Below are positions 25,301 through 36,581 of a DNA stretch of 64,000 nt, in pieces. The stretch is from Polaromonas sp. Its GTDB lineage: Bacteria; Pseudomonadota; Gammaproteobacteria; Burkholderiales; Burkholderiaceae_C. The translations under genes were made by a program, and so were the position numbers. The stretch lies in NCBI RefSeq assembly GCF_012927485.1, contig NZ_JABBPC010000028.1:1-64000 (forward strand), in the 5' to 3' direction. The notes under the pieces are model-generated. The model searched no databases. It worked only from the letters and a program-made list of their open reading frames with translations, and was not told where the DNA came from. Numbering within the stretch: the stretch's first letter is position 1; the number at the start of each line of letters is the position of its first letter.

Positions 25301-26320
25301 TTAGAGGCGGTGGCCCGTGGTGGCATCAAACCAGTGCAAGCGGTCGCTGCGTGGCGTGACGTAAAGGGTCGATCCGATGGCGGGCGCGGAGGACAGACTT
25401 TCGTCGGTCCGCACAATCAGGAACTCGTCGCCCATGCGGCAATACAGCAGCCGTTCGGCCCCCAGCATTTCAAGGGTCTCGATTCGCACGGCCCAGCCAG
25501 TAGGTCCGATCTGCAGGTGCTCGGGGCGGATCCCCAGGATGGCCCCCGGCGGACCGCCGAAATCGGCATTGGGCCCTTGCTTGATCAAGTTCATCGGCGG
25601 CGAGCCCATAAAACTGGCTACAAAGGTGGTGGCGGGCCGGTGGTAAACGGCTTCGGGCGTACCAAATTGCTCCATGCGTCCAGCATTCATGACAATCATG
25701 CGCTGCGCCAGCGTCATGGCCTCGACCTGGTCGTGCGTGACGAACAGGGAGGTAATGCCGAGTTCACGGTGCAGTTTTTGGATCTCGAGTCGTGTTTGCA
25801 CGCGAAGCTTGGCATCCAGGTTCGATAACGGTTCGTCAAACAGGAACACCTGCGGCTGACGGACGATGGCACGCCCCATGGCGACCCGCTGGCGTTGCCC
25901 ACCAGACAGGGCCCGGGGCTTACGCGCCAGCAGAAGCTCCAGTTCGAGGATTTTGGCCGCCTTGTCCACGCGTGTCTTGATGTCCGCTTTGGGTACCTTG
26001 GCAATCTTCAGGCCATACGCCATGTTGTCAAACACGCTCATGTGGGGATACAGCGCGTAGTTCTGGAACACCATGGCAATGTCGCGCTCGGAAGGCTCGA
26101 GGTTGTTGACCACTTTGCCTCCGATGGAGATTTGGCCTTCACTGATTTCTTCGAGCCCCGCGATCATGCGCAGCAGAGTGGATTTGCCGCAGCCCGAAGG
26201 CCCGACGATGACGATGAATTCGTGGTCAGCGATTTCCGCAGTGATCCCGTGCAACACGGGGACCGCGTTTGCGCCGACGCCGTAGCGCTTGATGATGTTC
26301 TTGAGTGAGAGCGATGCCAT
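25301..26320 (-). CDS. ugpC: Glycerol-3-phosphate ABC transporter ATPase UgpC
   Basis: 339 residues from ATG 26320 ([14 protein letters not shown]). Walker [10 protein letters not shown] at about 38-46, signature [15 protein letters not shown], Walker B VFLFDEP, H-loop [10 protein letters not shown], then a MalK-type C-terminal regulatory OB domain (about 240-339). It energises import of sn-glycerol-3-phosphate and its diesters through UgpAE. It lies 13 bases after ugpE. Substrate is inferred from the operon, since such ATPases look alike. Confidence 0.92.
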   Translation of the reverse strand: MASLSLKNIIKRYGVGANAVPVLHGITAEIADHEFIVIVGPSGCGKSTLLRMIAGLEEISEGQISIGGKVVNNLEPSERDIAMVFQNYALYPHMSVFDNMAYGLKIAKVPKADIKTRVDKAAKILELELLLARKPRALSGGQRQRVAMGRAIVRQPQVFLFDEPLSNLDAKLRVQTRLEIQKLHRELGITSLFVTHDQVEAMTLAQRMIVMNAGRMEQFGTPEAVYHRPATTFVASFMGSPPMNLIKQGPNADFGGPPGAILGIRPEHLQIGPTGWAVRIETLEMLGAERLLYCRMGDEFLIVRTDESLSSAPAIGSTLYVTPRSDRLHWFDATTGHRL

Positions 26321-26333
26321 GGTTGCTAGTTGC

Positions 26334-27185
26334 TTATTTTTCAGTATCCACAAGACCCTTGACGAACCATTTTTGCATCAGCACCACTACCAGGGCGGGC
26401 GGCAACATGGCCAGAATGGCGGTGGCCATGACCACGTTCCATTCGTTGGCGGCATCGCCGCCGGCAATCATGCGCTTGATGCCAATGACCACGGGGTACA
26501 TGTCTTCGCTGGTGGTTGCCAGCAGAGGCCAGAGGTACTGGTTCCAGCCGTAAATAAACTGGATCACGAACAGCGCAGCGATGGATGTTTTTGACAGCGG
26601 CAGCAAGATGTCCCAGAAAAAGCGCATCGGGCCTGCGCCGTCCATGCGCGCAGCTTCCACCAGTTCATCTGGCACCGTCAAAAAAAACTGGCGGAACAGG
26701 AAGGTCGCGGTGGCAGACGCAATCAACGGAATCGTCAAGCCCGCATAGCTGTTGAGCATTCCCAGATCCGAAACCACTTTGTAGGTGGGGCCGATCCGTA
26801 CTTCCACCGGCAGCATCAGGGTCACGAAGATCGACCAGAAAAAGAAGTCCTTGAAAGGAAAACGGAAATAGACAATCGCGAAGGCCGACAGCAGCGAAAT
26901 CGCAATTTTGCCGAACGTGATGACCAACGCCGTGACCAGGCTGACCCACATCATTCGGGCCACGGGTGCCGTGGAGCCAGCGCCGTCGCCACCACCCAAC
27001 AACGCCGTCTTGTAAGTTTCCCAGAGGTGGCTACCCGGCAGTAGCGGCATCGGGGCGTGGATGATCTCTTGGGCGGTATGGGTCGATGCCACAAAAGCCA
27101 GGTAAAGCGGAAACGCCACGATCGCTATGCCCAGAATCATCACGAGGTGCGCCAGCACGCCCAACGAGGTGCGGTGTTCAACCAT
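26334..27185 (-). CDS. ugpE: Glycerol-3-phosphate ABC transporter permease UgpE
   Basis: 283 residues from ATG 27185. Six membrane segments and the EAA loop ([23 protein letters not shown] split over about 190-212), the contact site for the ATPase. The sequence resembles the MalG/UgpE permeases. It forms the membrane channel with UgpA; 51 bases separate the two genes. Confidence 0.92.
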   Translation of the reverse strand: MVEHRTSLGVLAHLVMILGIAIVAFPLYLAFVASTHTAQEIIHAPMPLLPGSHLWETYKTALLGGGDGAGSTAPVARMMWVSLVTALVITFGKIAISLLSAFAIVYFRFPFKDFFFWSIFVTLMLPVEVRIGPTYKVVSDLGMLNSYAGLTIPLIASATATFLFRQFFLTVPDELVEAARMDGAGPMRFFWDILLPLSKTSIAALFVIQFIYGWNQYLWPLLATTSEDMYPVVIGIKRMIAGGDAANEWNVVMATAILAMLPPALVVVLMQKWFVKGLVDTEK

Positions 27186-27236
27186 GACGGCAGTTGTTGA
27201 AGAGTGGAGAAGCCGCAACAGAACAAAGAGTCAACA

Positions 27237-28118
27237 TCAGTACTGCACTTTTTTTTCAATGTAGCGGAATTGGATCACCGTGAGAACCACCACGATAGCC
27301 ATCAGGACCACCGATTGCGCTGCCGAGCCGCCCAGGTCGCCATTCTTGAATCCGTCGTGATAAACCTTATAGACCAGAATTAGCGTATCGCGTCCCGGAC
27401 CGCCTTGGGTGGAGGCGTCGATGATGGCAAAGGTATCAAAAAACGCGTACACCACATTGATGACCAGCAGGAAAAAAGTGGTGGGCGATAGCAGTGGGAA
27501 TTGGATGGTCCAGAAGCGGCGCCACGGGCGTGCACCGTCAATGGCCGCCGCTTCAATCAGCGATTTGGGAATGGACTGTAGCCCGGCCAGGAAAAATAGA
27601 AAGTTATACGAAATCTGTTTCCAGACAGCCGCCGTCACGATCAGCGTCATCGCGTGGTTCGGGTTGAGCAAGTGGTTCCAGTCGATGCCGATGCTGTGGA
27701 GCGCATAGGCCACCACCCCCAATGTGGGGGAAAACATAAAAATCCACAATATGCCAGCTACCGCCGGGGCGACGGCATAAGGCAGGATCAACAAGGTTTT
27801 GTAAAAAAGCGCTCCTTTGGCGATACGGTCAGCAAAAACAGCCAATATCAGCGAGAGGCTGATGCCCAGCACCGCCACGAGCAGCGAGAAAAACGCAGTC
27901 TTTTTAAACGACTCCAGGTAGGCTGCGTCGTGGAACAAATTATTGAAGTTCTCCAGTCCCACCCATTCCGTGGACAGGCCGAAGGCGTCCTGCAATTGGA
28001 ACGACTGTATAAGCGCTTGCCCTGCCGGCCAGAAGAAAAAGATGCTGATGACCGCCAGTTGAGGCGCCAGCAGCAGCCAGGGCAACCAGGCAGAGCGAAA
28101 AAGAACGCGTTTTTCCAT
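27237..28118 (-). CDS. ugpA: Glycerol-3-phosphate ABC transporter permease UgpA
   Basis: 293 residues with six membrane segments. The EAA motif is [17 protein letters not shown] (about 193-209). The N-terminus [20 protein letters not shown] is characteristic of UgpA. It partners UgpE. It follows ugpB after 109 bases; that gap holds imperfect inverted repeats but no clear T-tailed terminator, compatible with attenuation between the abundant binding protein and the permeases. Confidence 0.92.
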   Translation of the reverse strand: MEKRVLFRSAWLPWLLLAPQLAVISIFFFWPAGQALIQSFQLQDAFGLSTEWVGLENFNNLFHDAAYLESFKKTAFFSLLVAVLGISLSLILAVFADRIAKGALFYKTLLILPYAVAPAVAGILWIFMFSPTLGVVAYALHSIGIDWNHLLNPNHAMTLIVTAAVWKQISYNFLFFLAGLQSIPKSLIEAAAIDGARPWRRFWTIQFPLLSPTTFFLLVINVVYAFFDTFAIIDASTQGGPGRDTLILVYKVYHDGFKNGDLGGSAAQSVVLMAIVVVLTVIQFRYIEKKVQY

Positions 28119-28227
28119 AAGTCCCTACAAATTGAATCAACCCTCTCAGGCCACCTTTTTTAAGCGCAATGTGGGGAAAGGGTTGATCGGCTGGCGATAC
28201 GCCTCTATTCGCTGCAGGCGCGTTGGT

Positions 28228-29541
28228 TCAGGACTTGTTGGCTTTCTGAAAGCGCTCCAGCTGCTCGTTCCCCCGCTGAATAGCAGTATCGAGCGCCTCT
28301 TTAGGCTGCTTTTTGCCGCTCCATATCTGCTCGGTTTCCTCATCGATGATGGTCCGAATCTGGTTGAAATTGCCCAGGCGCACGCCACGCGACTTGTCGG
28401 TGGTTTTTCGAATCATCTGGGTCACTGCAACATCCGTACCTGGGAATTGCTTGTAAAAGCCCGATTTCTCCGTCAACTCAAAAGCCGCGGTGGTAATGGG
28501 AAGGTAGCCAGTCCGTTTGTGACTGGCCGACTGCACGTCAGGCTTGGAGAGATAGTTGAAGAACGCCGCTACCCCTTTGTATTCGGCCGGTTTCTTGCCG
28601 GCCATGACCCAGAGGCTGGCGCCGCCTATGACTGTGTTCTGCGGCGCGCCGGCCACGTCGGGGTAATAGGGCAGCGGGGCGATGCCGTAAGCAAATTTAG
28701 CTTCTTTGGCGACGCGCGAATACAGACCTGAGGAGCCGGTCATCATCGCGCATTCACCGGTGGGGAAGGAGACGTCAGCGGCATTGCCTCGGCCTTTATA
28801 GACAAACAGCCCTTGCTTGGCCATATTGGACAAATTCTCAAAGTGACGCACATGCAGGGGCGAGTTGAACGCCAGCCTTGCCGAGGGTCCGCCGAAGCCG
28901 TTATTTTGGGTGGCAAACAGCGTGTTGTGCCAAGTGGAGAAGCTCTCCAGCTGGGTCCAGCTGATCCAGCTGGTGGTGAATGGGCATTTGTGGCCTGCAG
29001 CTTTCAGCTTTGCGGCGGCCAGCACGACTTCGGGCCAGGTGGTAGGCGCCTTGTCGGGATCCAGGCCGGCTGCCTTGAAGGCATCTTTGTTGTAATAGAA
29101 GATGGTGGTCGAACTGTTAAACGGAAAGCTAAGCATCTGACCGTTTGGAGCGGTGTAGTAGCCCGCAACGGCGGGAATATAGGCTTTTGTATCGAATTTC
29201 GCACCGCCTTCGGTCATCACTTCGCCAACCGGTTTGATGGCGCCTTTGGCCGCCATCATGGTTGCCGTACCCACTTCATAGACTTGAAGGATGTCGGGCG
29301 CATTGCCGGAGCGAAACGCCGCCATCGCAGCGGTCATGGATTCGTCGTAGCTGCCTTTGAAGGTGGGTACAACTTTGTAGTCCTTTTGGCTGGCATTGAA
29401 GTCTTTGGCCAGATCATTGACCCACTCGCCTAGCGGGCCGTTCATTGCGTGCCACCACTGAATTTCTGTCTGCGCGTGCCCGGCGAGCGGGGCGCACAGG
29501 GCGCAAGCCGCGAAAGCGAGCGTTGATAAACCGTTTTTCAT
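28228..29541 (-). CDS. ugpB: Glycerol-3-phosphate periplasmic binding protein UgpB
   Basis: 437 residues from ATG 29541, preceded by a GGAG ribosome site. Signal peptide cleaves near GHA/QTEI (residue 23). The mature start IQWWHAMNGPLGEWVNDLA is typical of UgpB. It captures glycerol-3-phosphate and glycerophosphodiesters in the periplasm. It is first in the operon, which suits the excess needed for a binding protein. A possible PhoB site lies just upstream. Confidence 0.94.
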   Translation of the reverse strand: MKNGLSTLAFAACALCAPLAGHAQTEIQWWHAMNGPLGEWVNDLAKDFNASQKDYKVVPTFKGSYDESMTAAMAAFRSGNAPDILQVYEVGTATMMAAKGAIKPVGEVMTEGGAKFDTKAYIPAVAGYYTAPNGQMLSFPFNSSTTIFYYNKDAFKAAGLDPDKAPTTWPEVVLAAAKLKAAGHKCPFTTSWISWTQLESFSTWHNTLFATQNNGFGGPSARLAFNSPLHVRHFENLSNMAKQGLFVYKGRGNAADVSFPTGECAMMTGSSGLYSRVAKEAKFAYGIAPLPYYPDVAGAPQNTVIGGASLWVMAGKKPAEYKGVAAFFNYLSKPDVQSASHKRTGYLPITTAAFELTEKSGFYKQFPGTDVAVTQMIRKTTDKSRGVRLGNFNQIRTIIDEETEQIWSGKKQPKEALDTAIQRGNEQLERFQKANKS

Positions 29542-29573
29542 GAAAACTCCTGAAGGCGACGCGTTATGTGGAT

Positions 29574-29601
29574 CAGACAGTCTAAAAACTGTTTGTGACA
29601 G
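29574..29601 (-). promoter_or_regulatory. Possible Pho box upstream of ugpB
   Basis: Read on the minus strand: CTGTCAC (29601-29595), CAGTTTT (29591-29585) and CTGTCTG (29580-29574), three half-sites spaced 10-11 bases, like the CTGTCAT repeats bound by PhoB. It ends 33 bases before the ugpB ATG. The E. coli ugp operon is PhoB-controlled. The middle half-site is poor. Confidence 0.45.
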
Positions 29602-29740
29602 ATCCATTTAAGCGACAGGGTAATTTTTAAACAAGCGGGGTTTCCATGAGGGCATTCAAGCGTCTCTTCCGCGAATGCTGCGCTGCGGTAACATCAAGGA
29701 CCAGCCCCGGACGTGGGTTTGAAGCGGCTGGCTTTTCACA

Positions 29741-32700
29741 ATGAATGCCCCTACTACTATTCAAGAATTAACTGTTTTTGCCGACAACGCAAAGCATGAC
29801 GAAGTTCGGATCCGAGAGATTCCCTACAACTACACCTCCTTCTCTGATCGCGAAGTGGTTATTCGTCTGTTGGGTTCTCGGGCTTGGGATCTCTTAAACC
29901 GCCTGCGCGACGAACGACGTACCGGCCGCTCAGCCCGCATGCTGTACGAGGTGCTGGGCGATGTCTGGGTGGTGCAGCGCAATCCTTATCTTCAGGATGA
30001 TCTGCTGGAAAATCCGAAACGCCGAAAATTGCTCGTAGAGGCCTTGCAACACCGCCTCACGGAGGTTGAAAAGCGCCGCTCGCCCGATGCAGATCAGCAG
30101 CGCGATGCGCTTGTGGGCGAACTGTTGGAGGCCGCCAGGGCCGCAGTTAGCCGTTTTTCAGATTCGTTCGAGGAGATTGCCGAACTTCGCCACCAGACAG
30201 CGCGAAAACTACGCAAGTTGACCCTCAAAGACAACGTCAAATTCGACGGCTTGTCACGCGTATCGCATGTCACTGACGCGACCGACTGGCGCGTGGAATA
30301 TCCTTTTGTGGTGCTGACCCCCGATACCGAAGTCGAGATGGCCGGTCTGGTGCGGGCCTGCATAGAGCTGGGTCTGACGATTGTTCCGCGCGGCGGAGGT
30401 ACCGGCTATACCGGCGGCGCGATTCCATTGACCTGGAAATCAGCGGTCATCAACACCGAAAAACTCGAAGCTATGACCGAGGTGGAAATGGTGTCGCTGC
30501 CGGGCGTTGCGCAAAAGGTTGCCACCGTGTGGACCGAAGCCGGGGTGGTCACTCAACGCGTCGCGGATGCCGCCGAACGGGGCGGTTTCGTGTTTGCCGT
30601 GGACCCGACATCTGCCGAAGCCTCCTGTATCGGCGGCAATATAGCCATGAATGCAGGCGGTAAAAAGGCCGTGTTGTGGGGTACTGCGCTGGACAACCTG
30701 GCCTCATGGCGCATGGTGACGCCCGAGGCCCAGTGGCTCGAAGTGACGCGCGTGGGGCACAACCTGGGCAAGATTCACGACACTGAGATGGCGAGTTTTG
30801 AGCTGCAGTATTTTGAAGCCGATGGCAAAACACCGGTTCGCTCCGAACGTCTGGATATTCCAGGTAAAACCTTCCGCAAGGAAGGCTTGGGCAAGGACGT
30901 GACGGACAAGTTTTTGAGTGGCCTGCCCGGTATCCAGAAAGAAGGCTGCGATGGCCTGATCACCAGCGCGCGCTGGATTGTGCACCGCATGCCTGCCCAC
31001 ACGCGCACGGTCTGCATGGAATTTTTTGGCCATGCCAAAGACGCGGTACCCAGCATTGTTGAAATCAAGGATTTCATGTTCGCCGAGCAAAAGCGCGGTG
31101 GTGCCATTTTGGCGGGACTCGAACATCTGGACGACCGCTACCTGCGTGCCGTCGGGTATGCCACCAAATCCAAACGTGGCGGGTTGCCAAAGATGGTGCT
31201 GGTGGGCGATATCGCTGGCGACGACGCGGACGTTGTCGCCCGCGCTACCAGCGAAATTGTGCGCATTGCCAACTCACGCAGCGGAGAAGGTTTTGTGGCC
31301 ATCAGTCCCGAAGCGCGCAAGAAGTTCTGGCTGGATCGCAAGCGCACCGCGGCCATCTCCAAACACACGAATGCCTTCAAAATCAATGAAGATGTGGTGA
31401 TCCCGTTGCCGCGTATGGCCGAGTACACCGACGGTATTGAGCAGATCAACATTGAGTTGAGCCTGCGCAACAAGATCAAACTGTGTGACGAACTGGAAGC
31501 CTTTTTTCTCAAAGGTCACCTGGCGCTGGGTAAATCCGACGACGCCAATGACATCCCTTCAACCGAGTTGCTGGAAGATCGGGTTGGTCAGGCGCTCGCG
31601 ATGATTGCCGAAGTACGTACCCTTTGGGCCGGCTGGCTGCAAGGCGTGGGCACTTATTTTCCACAGCTGCAGGACCATACCTTGCGCGCCAGTTGGAAAA
31701 CGCAGATACGCGCCCGGCTTCAAGGTATTTTTGGCGGCGGCGCGTTTCTGCCTGTTCTGGAGCAATGCAATCTTATTCATAAGCGCGTACTCAAGGGCCG
31801 CGTCTGGGCCGCATTGCACATGCATGCGGGTGACGGCAATGTGCACACCAACTTGCCGGTCAACAGCGACGACTATGAGATGCTGCAAACCGCACACGAA
31901 GCGGTTGCGCGCATCATGGCGTTGGCCCGCTCTCTGGATGGCGTGATTTCCGGCGAGCACGGCATCGGCATCACGAAGCTCGAATTCCTGACCGACGAAG
32001 AGCTCCGCCCGTTCACCGAGTACAAGCTGAGGGTTGATCCAGAGGGGCGCTTCAATAAGGGCAAGCTGCTACGGAATAATGAGCATACGACGCTTTATGG
32101 GGAGGCGCTTCAAGCGGATTTGACCAATGCCTACACGCCCAGCTTCGGACTGATGGGCCATGAGTCGTTGATCATGCAGCAATCTGACATTGGTGCGATC
32201 GCTGACAGCGTGAAGGACTGCCTTCGTTGCGGCAAATGCAAGCCGGTGTGCCCCACGCACGTGCCGCGCGCCAACTTGCTGTACAGCCCGCGTAACAAGA
32301 TTCTGGCGACATCGCTATTAATCGAGGCCTTCCTGTACGAAGAGCAAACCCGGCGCGGTATCAGCATCAAACACTGGGAAGAGTTCGAAGATGTGGCCGA
32401 CCATTGCACGGTATGCCACAAGTGTCTGGCGCCTTGTCCGGTGGATATTGATTTTGGCGACGTCTCCATGAACATGCGCAATTTGTTGCGCAAGATGGGC
32501 CAGAAGTCTTTCCGGCCGGGCAATGCCGCCGCCATGTTTTTCCTCAATGCGACCAATCCGCAAACCATCAAATTCATGCGCAGTGCCATGGTCGATGTGG
32601 GCTTCAAAGCCCAGCGTCTGGCCAATAACCTGTTGCGCGGGCTGGCGCGCAAGCAGACCGCTCAGCCGCCCGCATCCGTCGGCAAGCCAGCGGTCAAAGA

Positions 32701-33640
32701 GCAGATCATTCACTTCATCAACAAGAAAATGCCGGGAGGCCTGCCGAAGAAAACGGCGCGGGCACTTCTCGACATTGAAGACAAGGATTACGTTCCGATT
32801 ATTCGTAATCCGAAAACAACCACAGCGGAGACTGAAGCGGTATTTTATTTTCCGGGTTGCGGCTCCGAGCGGCTCTTTTCCCAAGTCGGTTTGGCGACGC
32901 AAGCCATGCTGTGGCACGCGGGTGTCCAGACCGTGTTGCCACCCGGCTACCTGTGTTGCGGTTATCCGCAGCGCGGCAGCGGACAGTTCGACAAGGCTGA
33001 AAAGATCATCACCGACAACCGCGTGCTGTTCCACCGGGTGGCCAACACTCTCAACTATCTGGACATCAAGACCGTGGTGGTCAGCTGCGGCACTTGCTAC
33101 GACCAGCTGCAGGGGTATGAGTTCGGAAAGATTTTTCCGGGTAGCCGCATCATCGATATTCACGAGTATTTGCTGGAAAAAAGCATTACGCTCAGGACCG
33201 ACCAGCCTGGTAAGGGCTACCTGTACCACGATCCTTGCCACAGTCCGATGAAGCTTCAGGAACCCATGAAAACGGTCAAGGCACTGCTCGGCGATAACGT
33301 CCTCAAAAACGAGCGGTGCTGCGGAGAATCAGGCACGCTGGGCGTCACGCGCCCCGACATCTCAACCCAGATTCGCTTTCGCAAAGAAGAAGAATTGCAA
33401 AAAGGCGAAAGCGAGTTGCGGGCTTCGGGCGCTTTGGGCGAGAAGGAAAATGTCAAGATCCTGACCAGTTGCCCGAGCTGCCTGCAAGGCTTGCTGCGCT
33501 ATGGCAACGACATGAAAAATGGCTTGCTCGAAGCGGACTACATCGTGGTGGAAATGGCAAATCAGATACTCGGCAAGGAGTGGCTGCCAAACTACGTGGA
33601 AGCGGCTAACCACGGCGGAATCGAACGGGTTCTGGTGTAG
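29741..33640 (+). CDS. Large fused FAD/Fe-S oxidoreductase (DUF3683, GlcD- and GlcF-like halves)
   Basis: 1299 residues. Order: DUF3683-type N-terminus (1-130); FAD-binding PCMH domain with [15 protein letters not shown] (216-230); FAD-oxidase C-terminal region with [12 protein letters not shown] (about 692); two 4Fe-4S motifs [12 protein letters not shown] (about 827) and [12 protein letters not shown] (about 889); then paired CCG domains with [10 protein letters not shown] (1037), CCGYPQRG (1071), CGTC, HDPCHSP (1163), RCCGESG (1192) and SCPSC (1243), as in GlcF/GlpC/LutA. The flavin half should oxidise a 2-hydroxy acid such as D-lactate or glycolate, with electrons passing through the Fe-S half to quinone. 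The substrate cannot be read from sequence. No signal peptide. Confidence 0.85.
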   Translation: MNAPTTIQELTVFADNAKHDEVRIREIPYNYTSFSDREVVIRLLGSRAWDLLNRLRDERRTGRSARMLYEVLGDVWVVQRNPYLQDDLLENPKRRKLLVEALQHRLTEVEKRRSPDADQQRDALVGELLEAARAAVSRFSDSFEEIAELRHQTARKLRKLTLKDNVKFDGLSRVSHVTDATDWRVEYPFVVLTPDTEVEMAGLVRACIELGLTIVPRGGGTGYTGGAIPLTWKSAVINTEKLEAMTEVEMVSLPGVAQKVATVWTEAGVVTQRVADAAERGGFVFAVDPTSAEASCIGGNIAMNAGGKKAVLWGTALDNLASWRMVTPEAQWLEVTRVGHNLGKIHDTEMASFELQYFEADGKTPVRSERLDIPGKTFRKEGLGKDVTDKFLSGLPGIQKEGCDGLITSARWIVHRMPAHTRTVCMEFFGHAKDAVPSIVEIKDFMFAEQKRGGAILAGLEHLDDRYLRAVGYATKSKRGGLPKMVLVGDIAGDDADVVARATSEIVRIANSRSGEGFVAISPEARKKFWLDRKRTAAISKHTNAFKINEDVVIPLPRMAEYTDGIEQINIELSLRNKIKLCDELEAFFLKGHLALGKSDDANDIPSTELLEDRVGQALAMIAEVRTLWAGWLQGVGTYFPQLQDHTLRASWKTQIRARLQGIFGGGAFLPVLEQCNLIHKRVLKGRVWAALHMHAGDGNVHTNLPVNSDDYEMLQTAHEAVARIMALARSLDGVISGEHGIGITKLEFLTDEELRPFTEYKLRVDPEGRFNKGKLLRNNEHTTLYGEALQADLTNAYTPSFGLMGHESLIMQQSDIGAIADSVKDCLRCGKCKPVCPTHVPRANLLYSPRNKILATSLLIEAFLYEEQTRRGISIKHWEEFEDVADHCTVCHKCLAPCPVDIDFGDVSMNMRNLLRKMGQKSFRPGNAAAMFFLNATNPQTIKFMRSAMVDVGFKAQRLANNLLRGLARKQTAQPPASVGKPAVKEQIIHFINKKMPGGLPKKTARALLDIEDKDYVPIIRNPKTTTAETEAVFYFPGCGSERLFSQVGLATQAMLWHAGVQTVLPPGYLCCGYPQRGSGQFDKAEKIITDNRVLFHRVANTLNYLDIKTVVVSCGTCYDQLQGYEFGKIFPGSRIIDIHEYLLEKSITLRTDQPGKGYLYHDPCHSPMKLQEPMKTVKALLGDNVLKNERCCGESGTLGVTRPDISTQIRFRKEEELQKGESELRASGALGEKENVKILTSCPSCLQGLLRYGNDMKNGLLEADYIVVEMANQILGKEWLPNYVEAANHGGIERVLV

Positions 33641-33644
33641 CGCA

Positions 33645-34076
33645 ATGAAGACGGTTGCTCTTTGCCCATTGTGTGAAACCGATGGAGGTCTGATGGTTTT
33701 TCGCAACGAGCATTTGCGGGTGATTCAAGCCGACGAAGCGGGCTTTCCGGCTTTTTATCGCGTGGTCTGGAACCGGCATGTGGCGGAGTTTTCTGATCTC
33801 TTGCCAGCTGAGCGCGATATTTGCACGCGTGCAGTGGTCGAGGTCGAGCAGATCCTGATCAGTGAGCTGCGGCCCACCAAGATCAACTTGGCTGCTTTCG
33901 GAAACGCGGTGCCGCACCTGCATTGGCACGTGATTGCCCGTTTCGATTGGGACAGCCATTTTCCTTCGTCGGTCTGGAGCGCGCCGCAACGTCCGCCAGC
34001 GGTCGAAAAGTTATCGACCATCGCGTCACGTTGCTTGCAGGTCAATCGATTGATCGGCCAACAAATGGCGCACTGA
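33645..34076 (+). CDS. HIT family protein
   Basis: 143 residues from ATG 33645, 4 bases after the oxidoreductase stop. It carries the histidine triad as HLHWHVI (about 88-94), with LCPLCETDGG at the N-terminus as a possible two-Cys metal site. HIT proteins hydrolyse or transfer nucleotidyl groups; the natural substrate is unknown here. The in-frame upstream extension overlaps the large oxidoreductase and is rejected. Next comes the DUF971 gene. Confidence 0.88.
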   Translation: MKTVALCPLCETDGGLMVFRNEHLRVIQADEAGFPAFYRVVWNRHVAEFSDLLPAERDICTRAVVEVEQILISELRPTKINLAAFGNAVPHLHWHVIARFDWDSHFPSSVWSAPQRPPAVEKLSTIASRCLQVNRLIGQQMAH

Positions 34077-34117
34077 CGCGCCGGACGTGTTTGTTTTTTT
34101 AGAAAGAGAGATACCAC

Positions 34118-34531
34118 ATGGCAGGTCTTCAAGCCGGGGCACCGACTCCCACCGCACTGACGGTTCACAGTCAGTCCCACGTTCTCGAAATGGCTTTTTC
34201 CGACGGCGCCAAATTCAGTATTCCATTTGAATTGATGCGCGTCTACTCACCTTCCGCAGAAGTTCAGGGCCACGGGCCGGGGCAAGAAGTATTGCAAACC
34301 GGCAAGCGTGAAGTGACTATTCTCGATTTGGAACCCACTGGTAATTACGCGGTTAAACCGGTTTTTTCGGATGGTCACGAAAGCGGGATCTTTTCCTGGG
34401 ATTACTTGTATTACCTCGGATCGGAACAAAACCGCCTTTGGGACGACTACAACCGGCGCTTGCAGGCCGCAGGCATCGAGCGCGATGCACCCATGATCGA
34501 TGCAAGCGGTCATGCCTGTGGCAATCACTGA
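34118..34531 (+). CDS. DUF971 / GBBH-like domain protein
   Basis: 137 residues made almost entirely of a DUF971 domain, related to the N-terminal zinc-binding region of gamma-butyrobetaine hydroxylase (LEMAFSDGAKFSIPFELMRVYSPSAEV; FSDGHESGIFSWDYLYYLG, each conserved). Small members of this family have been linked to Fe-S handling, but no function is established for this one. It often sits beside ubiE in betaproteobacteria, as here, suggesting a link with ubiquinone or redox metabolism. Confidence 0.85.
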   Translation: MAGLQAGAPTPTALTVHSQSHVLEMAFSDGAKFSIPFELMRVYSPSAEVQGHGPGQEVLQTGKREVTILDLEPTGNYAVKPVFSDGHESGIFSWDYLYYLGSEQNRLWDDYNRRLQAAGIERDAPMIDASGHACGNH

Positions 34532-34624
34532 GATTGAGGGTGATGAAGGCTCGTTTCTAGGACCTCACAGCAGGGCTGCCGATCCCAATTTACTGTTGTT
34601 TTTCCAGCATAAAATCTGGCAATA

Positions 34625-34640
34625 CCCTGGATCACCAGGG
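34625..34640. other. Short hairpin upstream of ubiE
   Basis: CCCTGG-ATCA-CCAGGG is a perfect 6-base stem with a 4-base loop, 43 bases before the ubiE start. No T-run follows. It may be a leader hairpin or weak terminator of the DUF971 transcript. Confidence 0.35.
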
Positions 34641-34682
34641 GTCGTCACGATCAATTCGGGCTTTGCCCTCTAGTATCCATTT

Positions 34683-35414
34683 ATGACAAGTACCCATTTC
34701 GGCTTTGAATCGGTGGACGAGCAGGACAAGGCACGCCGCGTCCGCAGTGTGTTCGATTCCGTAGCGCCCAAATACGACGTAATGAACGACCTGATGTCAC
34801 TGGGTCTTCATCGAGCTTGGAAGGCTTACACCGTGATGGTGGCCAACGTCAAAGAGGGCCAGCAAGTGCTTGATATTGCGGGTGGGACAGGTGATTTGGC
34901 GTTGGCGTTCGCGCCCCAGGTCGGAGCCAGCGGGCGTGTGGTGCACACCGACATTAACGAAGCGATGCTCCGGGAAGGGCGCAACCGACTGCTGGACGCC
35001 GGTGTAAGCCTGCCGACATTGGTTTGCGACGCTGAACGGTTACCGTTTCCGGATGCCAGTTTTGATTTGGTGACAGTGGCATTCGGGTTGCGCAACATGA
35101 CACATAAAGAGGCGGCCCTGCTTGAAATGAATCGGGTGCTGAAGGCGGGCGGAAAACTGTTGGTTTTGGAGTTTTCTAAGGTGGCCAAGCCGCTGGAAAA
35201 GATTTATGACTGGTATTCATTCAAGGTATTGCCCAAGCTCGGAAAATTGGTGGCCAATGATGATTCGAGTTACCAGTACCTGGCCGAGTCCATTCGAATG
35301 CATCCCAGCCAAGAAGAACTCAAAGCCCTTATGCGGAAAAGCGGCTTTGGTCATGTGGACTATCACAACATGGCGGGCGGTGTGGTGGCGTTGCATGTTG
35401 GAATCAAGTGTTGA
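34683..35414 (+). CDS. ubiE: Ubiquinone/menaquinone C-methyltransferase UbiE
   Basis: 243 residues. The family start [20 protein letters not shown] is followed by [17 protein letters not shown], the SAM loop [14 protein letters not shown] (about 62-75) and [15 protein letters not shown]. UbiE methylates C-2 of the benzoquinol ring in ubiquinone synthesis. It begins the ubiE - Tim44-like - ubiJ - ubiB run, in which three of the four genes serve ubiquinone formation. Confidence 0.97.
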   Translation: MTSTHFGFESVDEQDKARRVRSVFDSVAPKYDVMNDLMSLGLHRAWKAYTVMVANVKEGQQVLDIAGGTGDLALAFAPQVGASGRVVHTDINEAMLREGRNRLLDAGVSLPTLVCDAERLPFPDASFDLVTVAFGLRNMTHKEAALLEMNRVLKAGGKLLVLEFSKVAKPLEKIYDWYSFKVLPKLGKLVANDDSSYQYLAESIRMHPSQEELKALMRKSGFGHVDYHNMAGGVVALHVGIKC

Positions 35415-35475
35415 AGTGTTTTTTAGGCCTTGAATTGCGCTCGCTGCGTAATTAAGTTGTGATTAAGGAGACTAT

Positions 35476-36474
35476 ATGAAAATTTGGTCAGTAATTCTTC
35501 CCGCGGTGCTCGCCGTAACCCTGGCTTTGGCAGGAACTGCGGCTGACGCCAAGCGGATGGGCGGTGGCACGTCCTTTGGCCGGCAGTCGTCCAACGTGAC
35601 ACAGCGTCAAACGGCCCCGAGCAATACGAATTCTGCAGTTAAGCCGGCGGCCCCGGCCGCAACACCGGCTCCTGTGGCACCGAGAAAACCATGGGGCGCC
35701 ATGTTGGGCGGTCTTGCAGCGGGCTTGGGCCTGGCGTGGCTGGCATCGTCATTGGGCTTGGGAGGAGCACTCGGTCAGATCATCATGTTTGCCTTGCTGG
35801 CGGTGGTCGTTATGGGGGTGATTGGCTTCGTGATGCGCCGGCTGAAGGGTGGGGCGGGCAACGCCTCAAGCGGCGCGTCTTCGCAATCGCCCTTTGCTTT
35901 CCAGGGAGCCGGTAGCCCCACCAATGCCACCGCTCCTAAAAGCTACAACCCCGGAAACGTCGGCAATGACGCATCAGCGCGGCCCTGGGAGCGCAGCGGC
36001 ACGGCCTTTGATGCCAACAGGCCTCAAGCCGGTGCGCCTGAGGCTGGATCCATGATCGGGTCGACGCTGCTGGGGTCCCAGTCCTGGGGCGTTCCGGCAG
36101 GTTTTGATGCCGAAGGTTTCCTTAAAGCGTGCAAATTGAATTTCGTGACGCTGCAAGACGCCTGGGATCGCTCGGACATTCAGAATTTGCGCGCCATGAT
36201 GACGGACGACATGCTCCAGCAGATAAAGACTCAACTGGGCGATCGGGAATCGCATACCGGCGGCGTCGCCAATAAAACCGAGGTGGTGATGCTTGATGCA
36301 AAGCTTCTCGGCATCGAGGAGCTTGACGATGTGTACATGGCCAGCGTGGAGTTCTCCGGCATGATCCGAGAAGACGCGTCTGCAGGCGCCAGCCCTTTCC
36401 GGGAAGTCTGGAACATGACCAAGCCGCGCAGCGGTGGGGGATGGCTGGTTGCTGGCGTACAGGCATTGCAGTAA
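35476..36474 (+). CDS. Tim44-domain inner-membrane protein
   Basis: 332 residues: signal-like N-terminus (1-25), Ser/Thr/Pro/Ala-rich low-complexity stretch, two close membrane segments (about 75-95 and 98-118), a Gly/Ser linker, and a C-terminal Tim44-like domain (about 215-330; FLKACKLNFVTLQDAWDRSD, conserved). In mitochondria this fold anchors Hsp70 to the membrane; in bacteria the role is unclear. It lies between ubiE and ubiJ, a common betaproteobacterial order. AAGGAG precedes the ATG. Confidence 0.87.
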   Translation: MKIWSVILPAVLAVTLALAGTAADAKRMGGGTSFGRQSSNVTQRQTAPSNTNSAVKPAAPAATPAPVAPRKPWGAMLGGLAAGLGLAWLASSLGLGGALGQIIMFALLAVVVMGVIGFVMRRLKGGAGNASSGASSQSPFAFQGAGSPTNATAPKSYNPGNVGNDASARPWERSGTAFDANRPQAGAPEAGSMIGSTLLGSQSWGVPAGFDAEGFLKACKLNFVTLQDAWDRSDIQNLRAMMTDDMLQQIKTQLGDRESHTGGVANKTEVVMLDAKLLGIEELDDVYMASVEFSGMIREDASAGASPFREVWNMTKPRSGGGWLVAGVQALQ

Positions 36475-36581
36475 TTTGAATGCAAAAACGATTTAATGCG
36501 GGATAGCCGGCAACATGAACTAACGGGTAAGTGAAGGGCACTTGAGGCAAAGGCCTTTTTATCCTGCAAAATCGGGGACGT

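Noticed and set aside
34043-34054. TCAATCGATTGA-type palindrome in the HIT gene
   Set aside because: Lies within coding sequence near the 3' end with no promoter context, and lacks the spacing of an FNR site.
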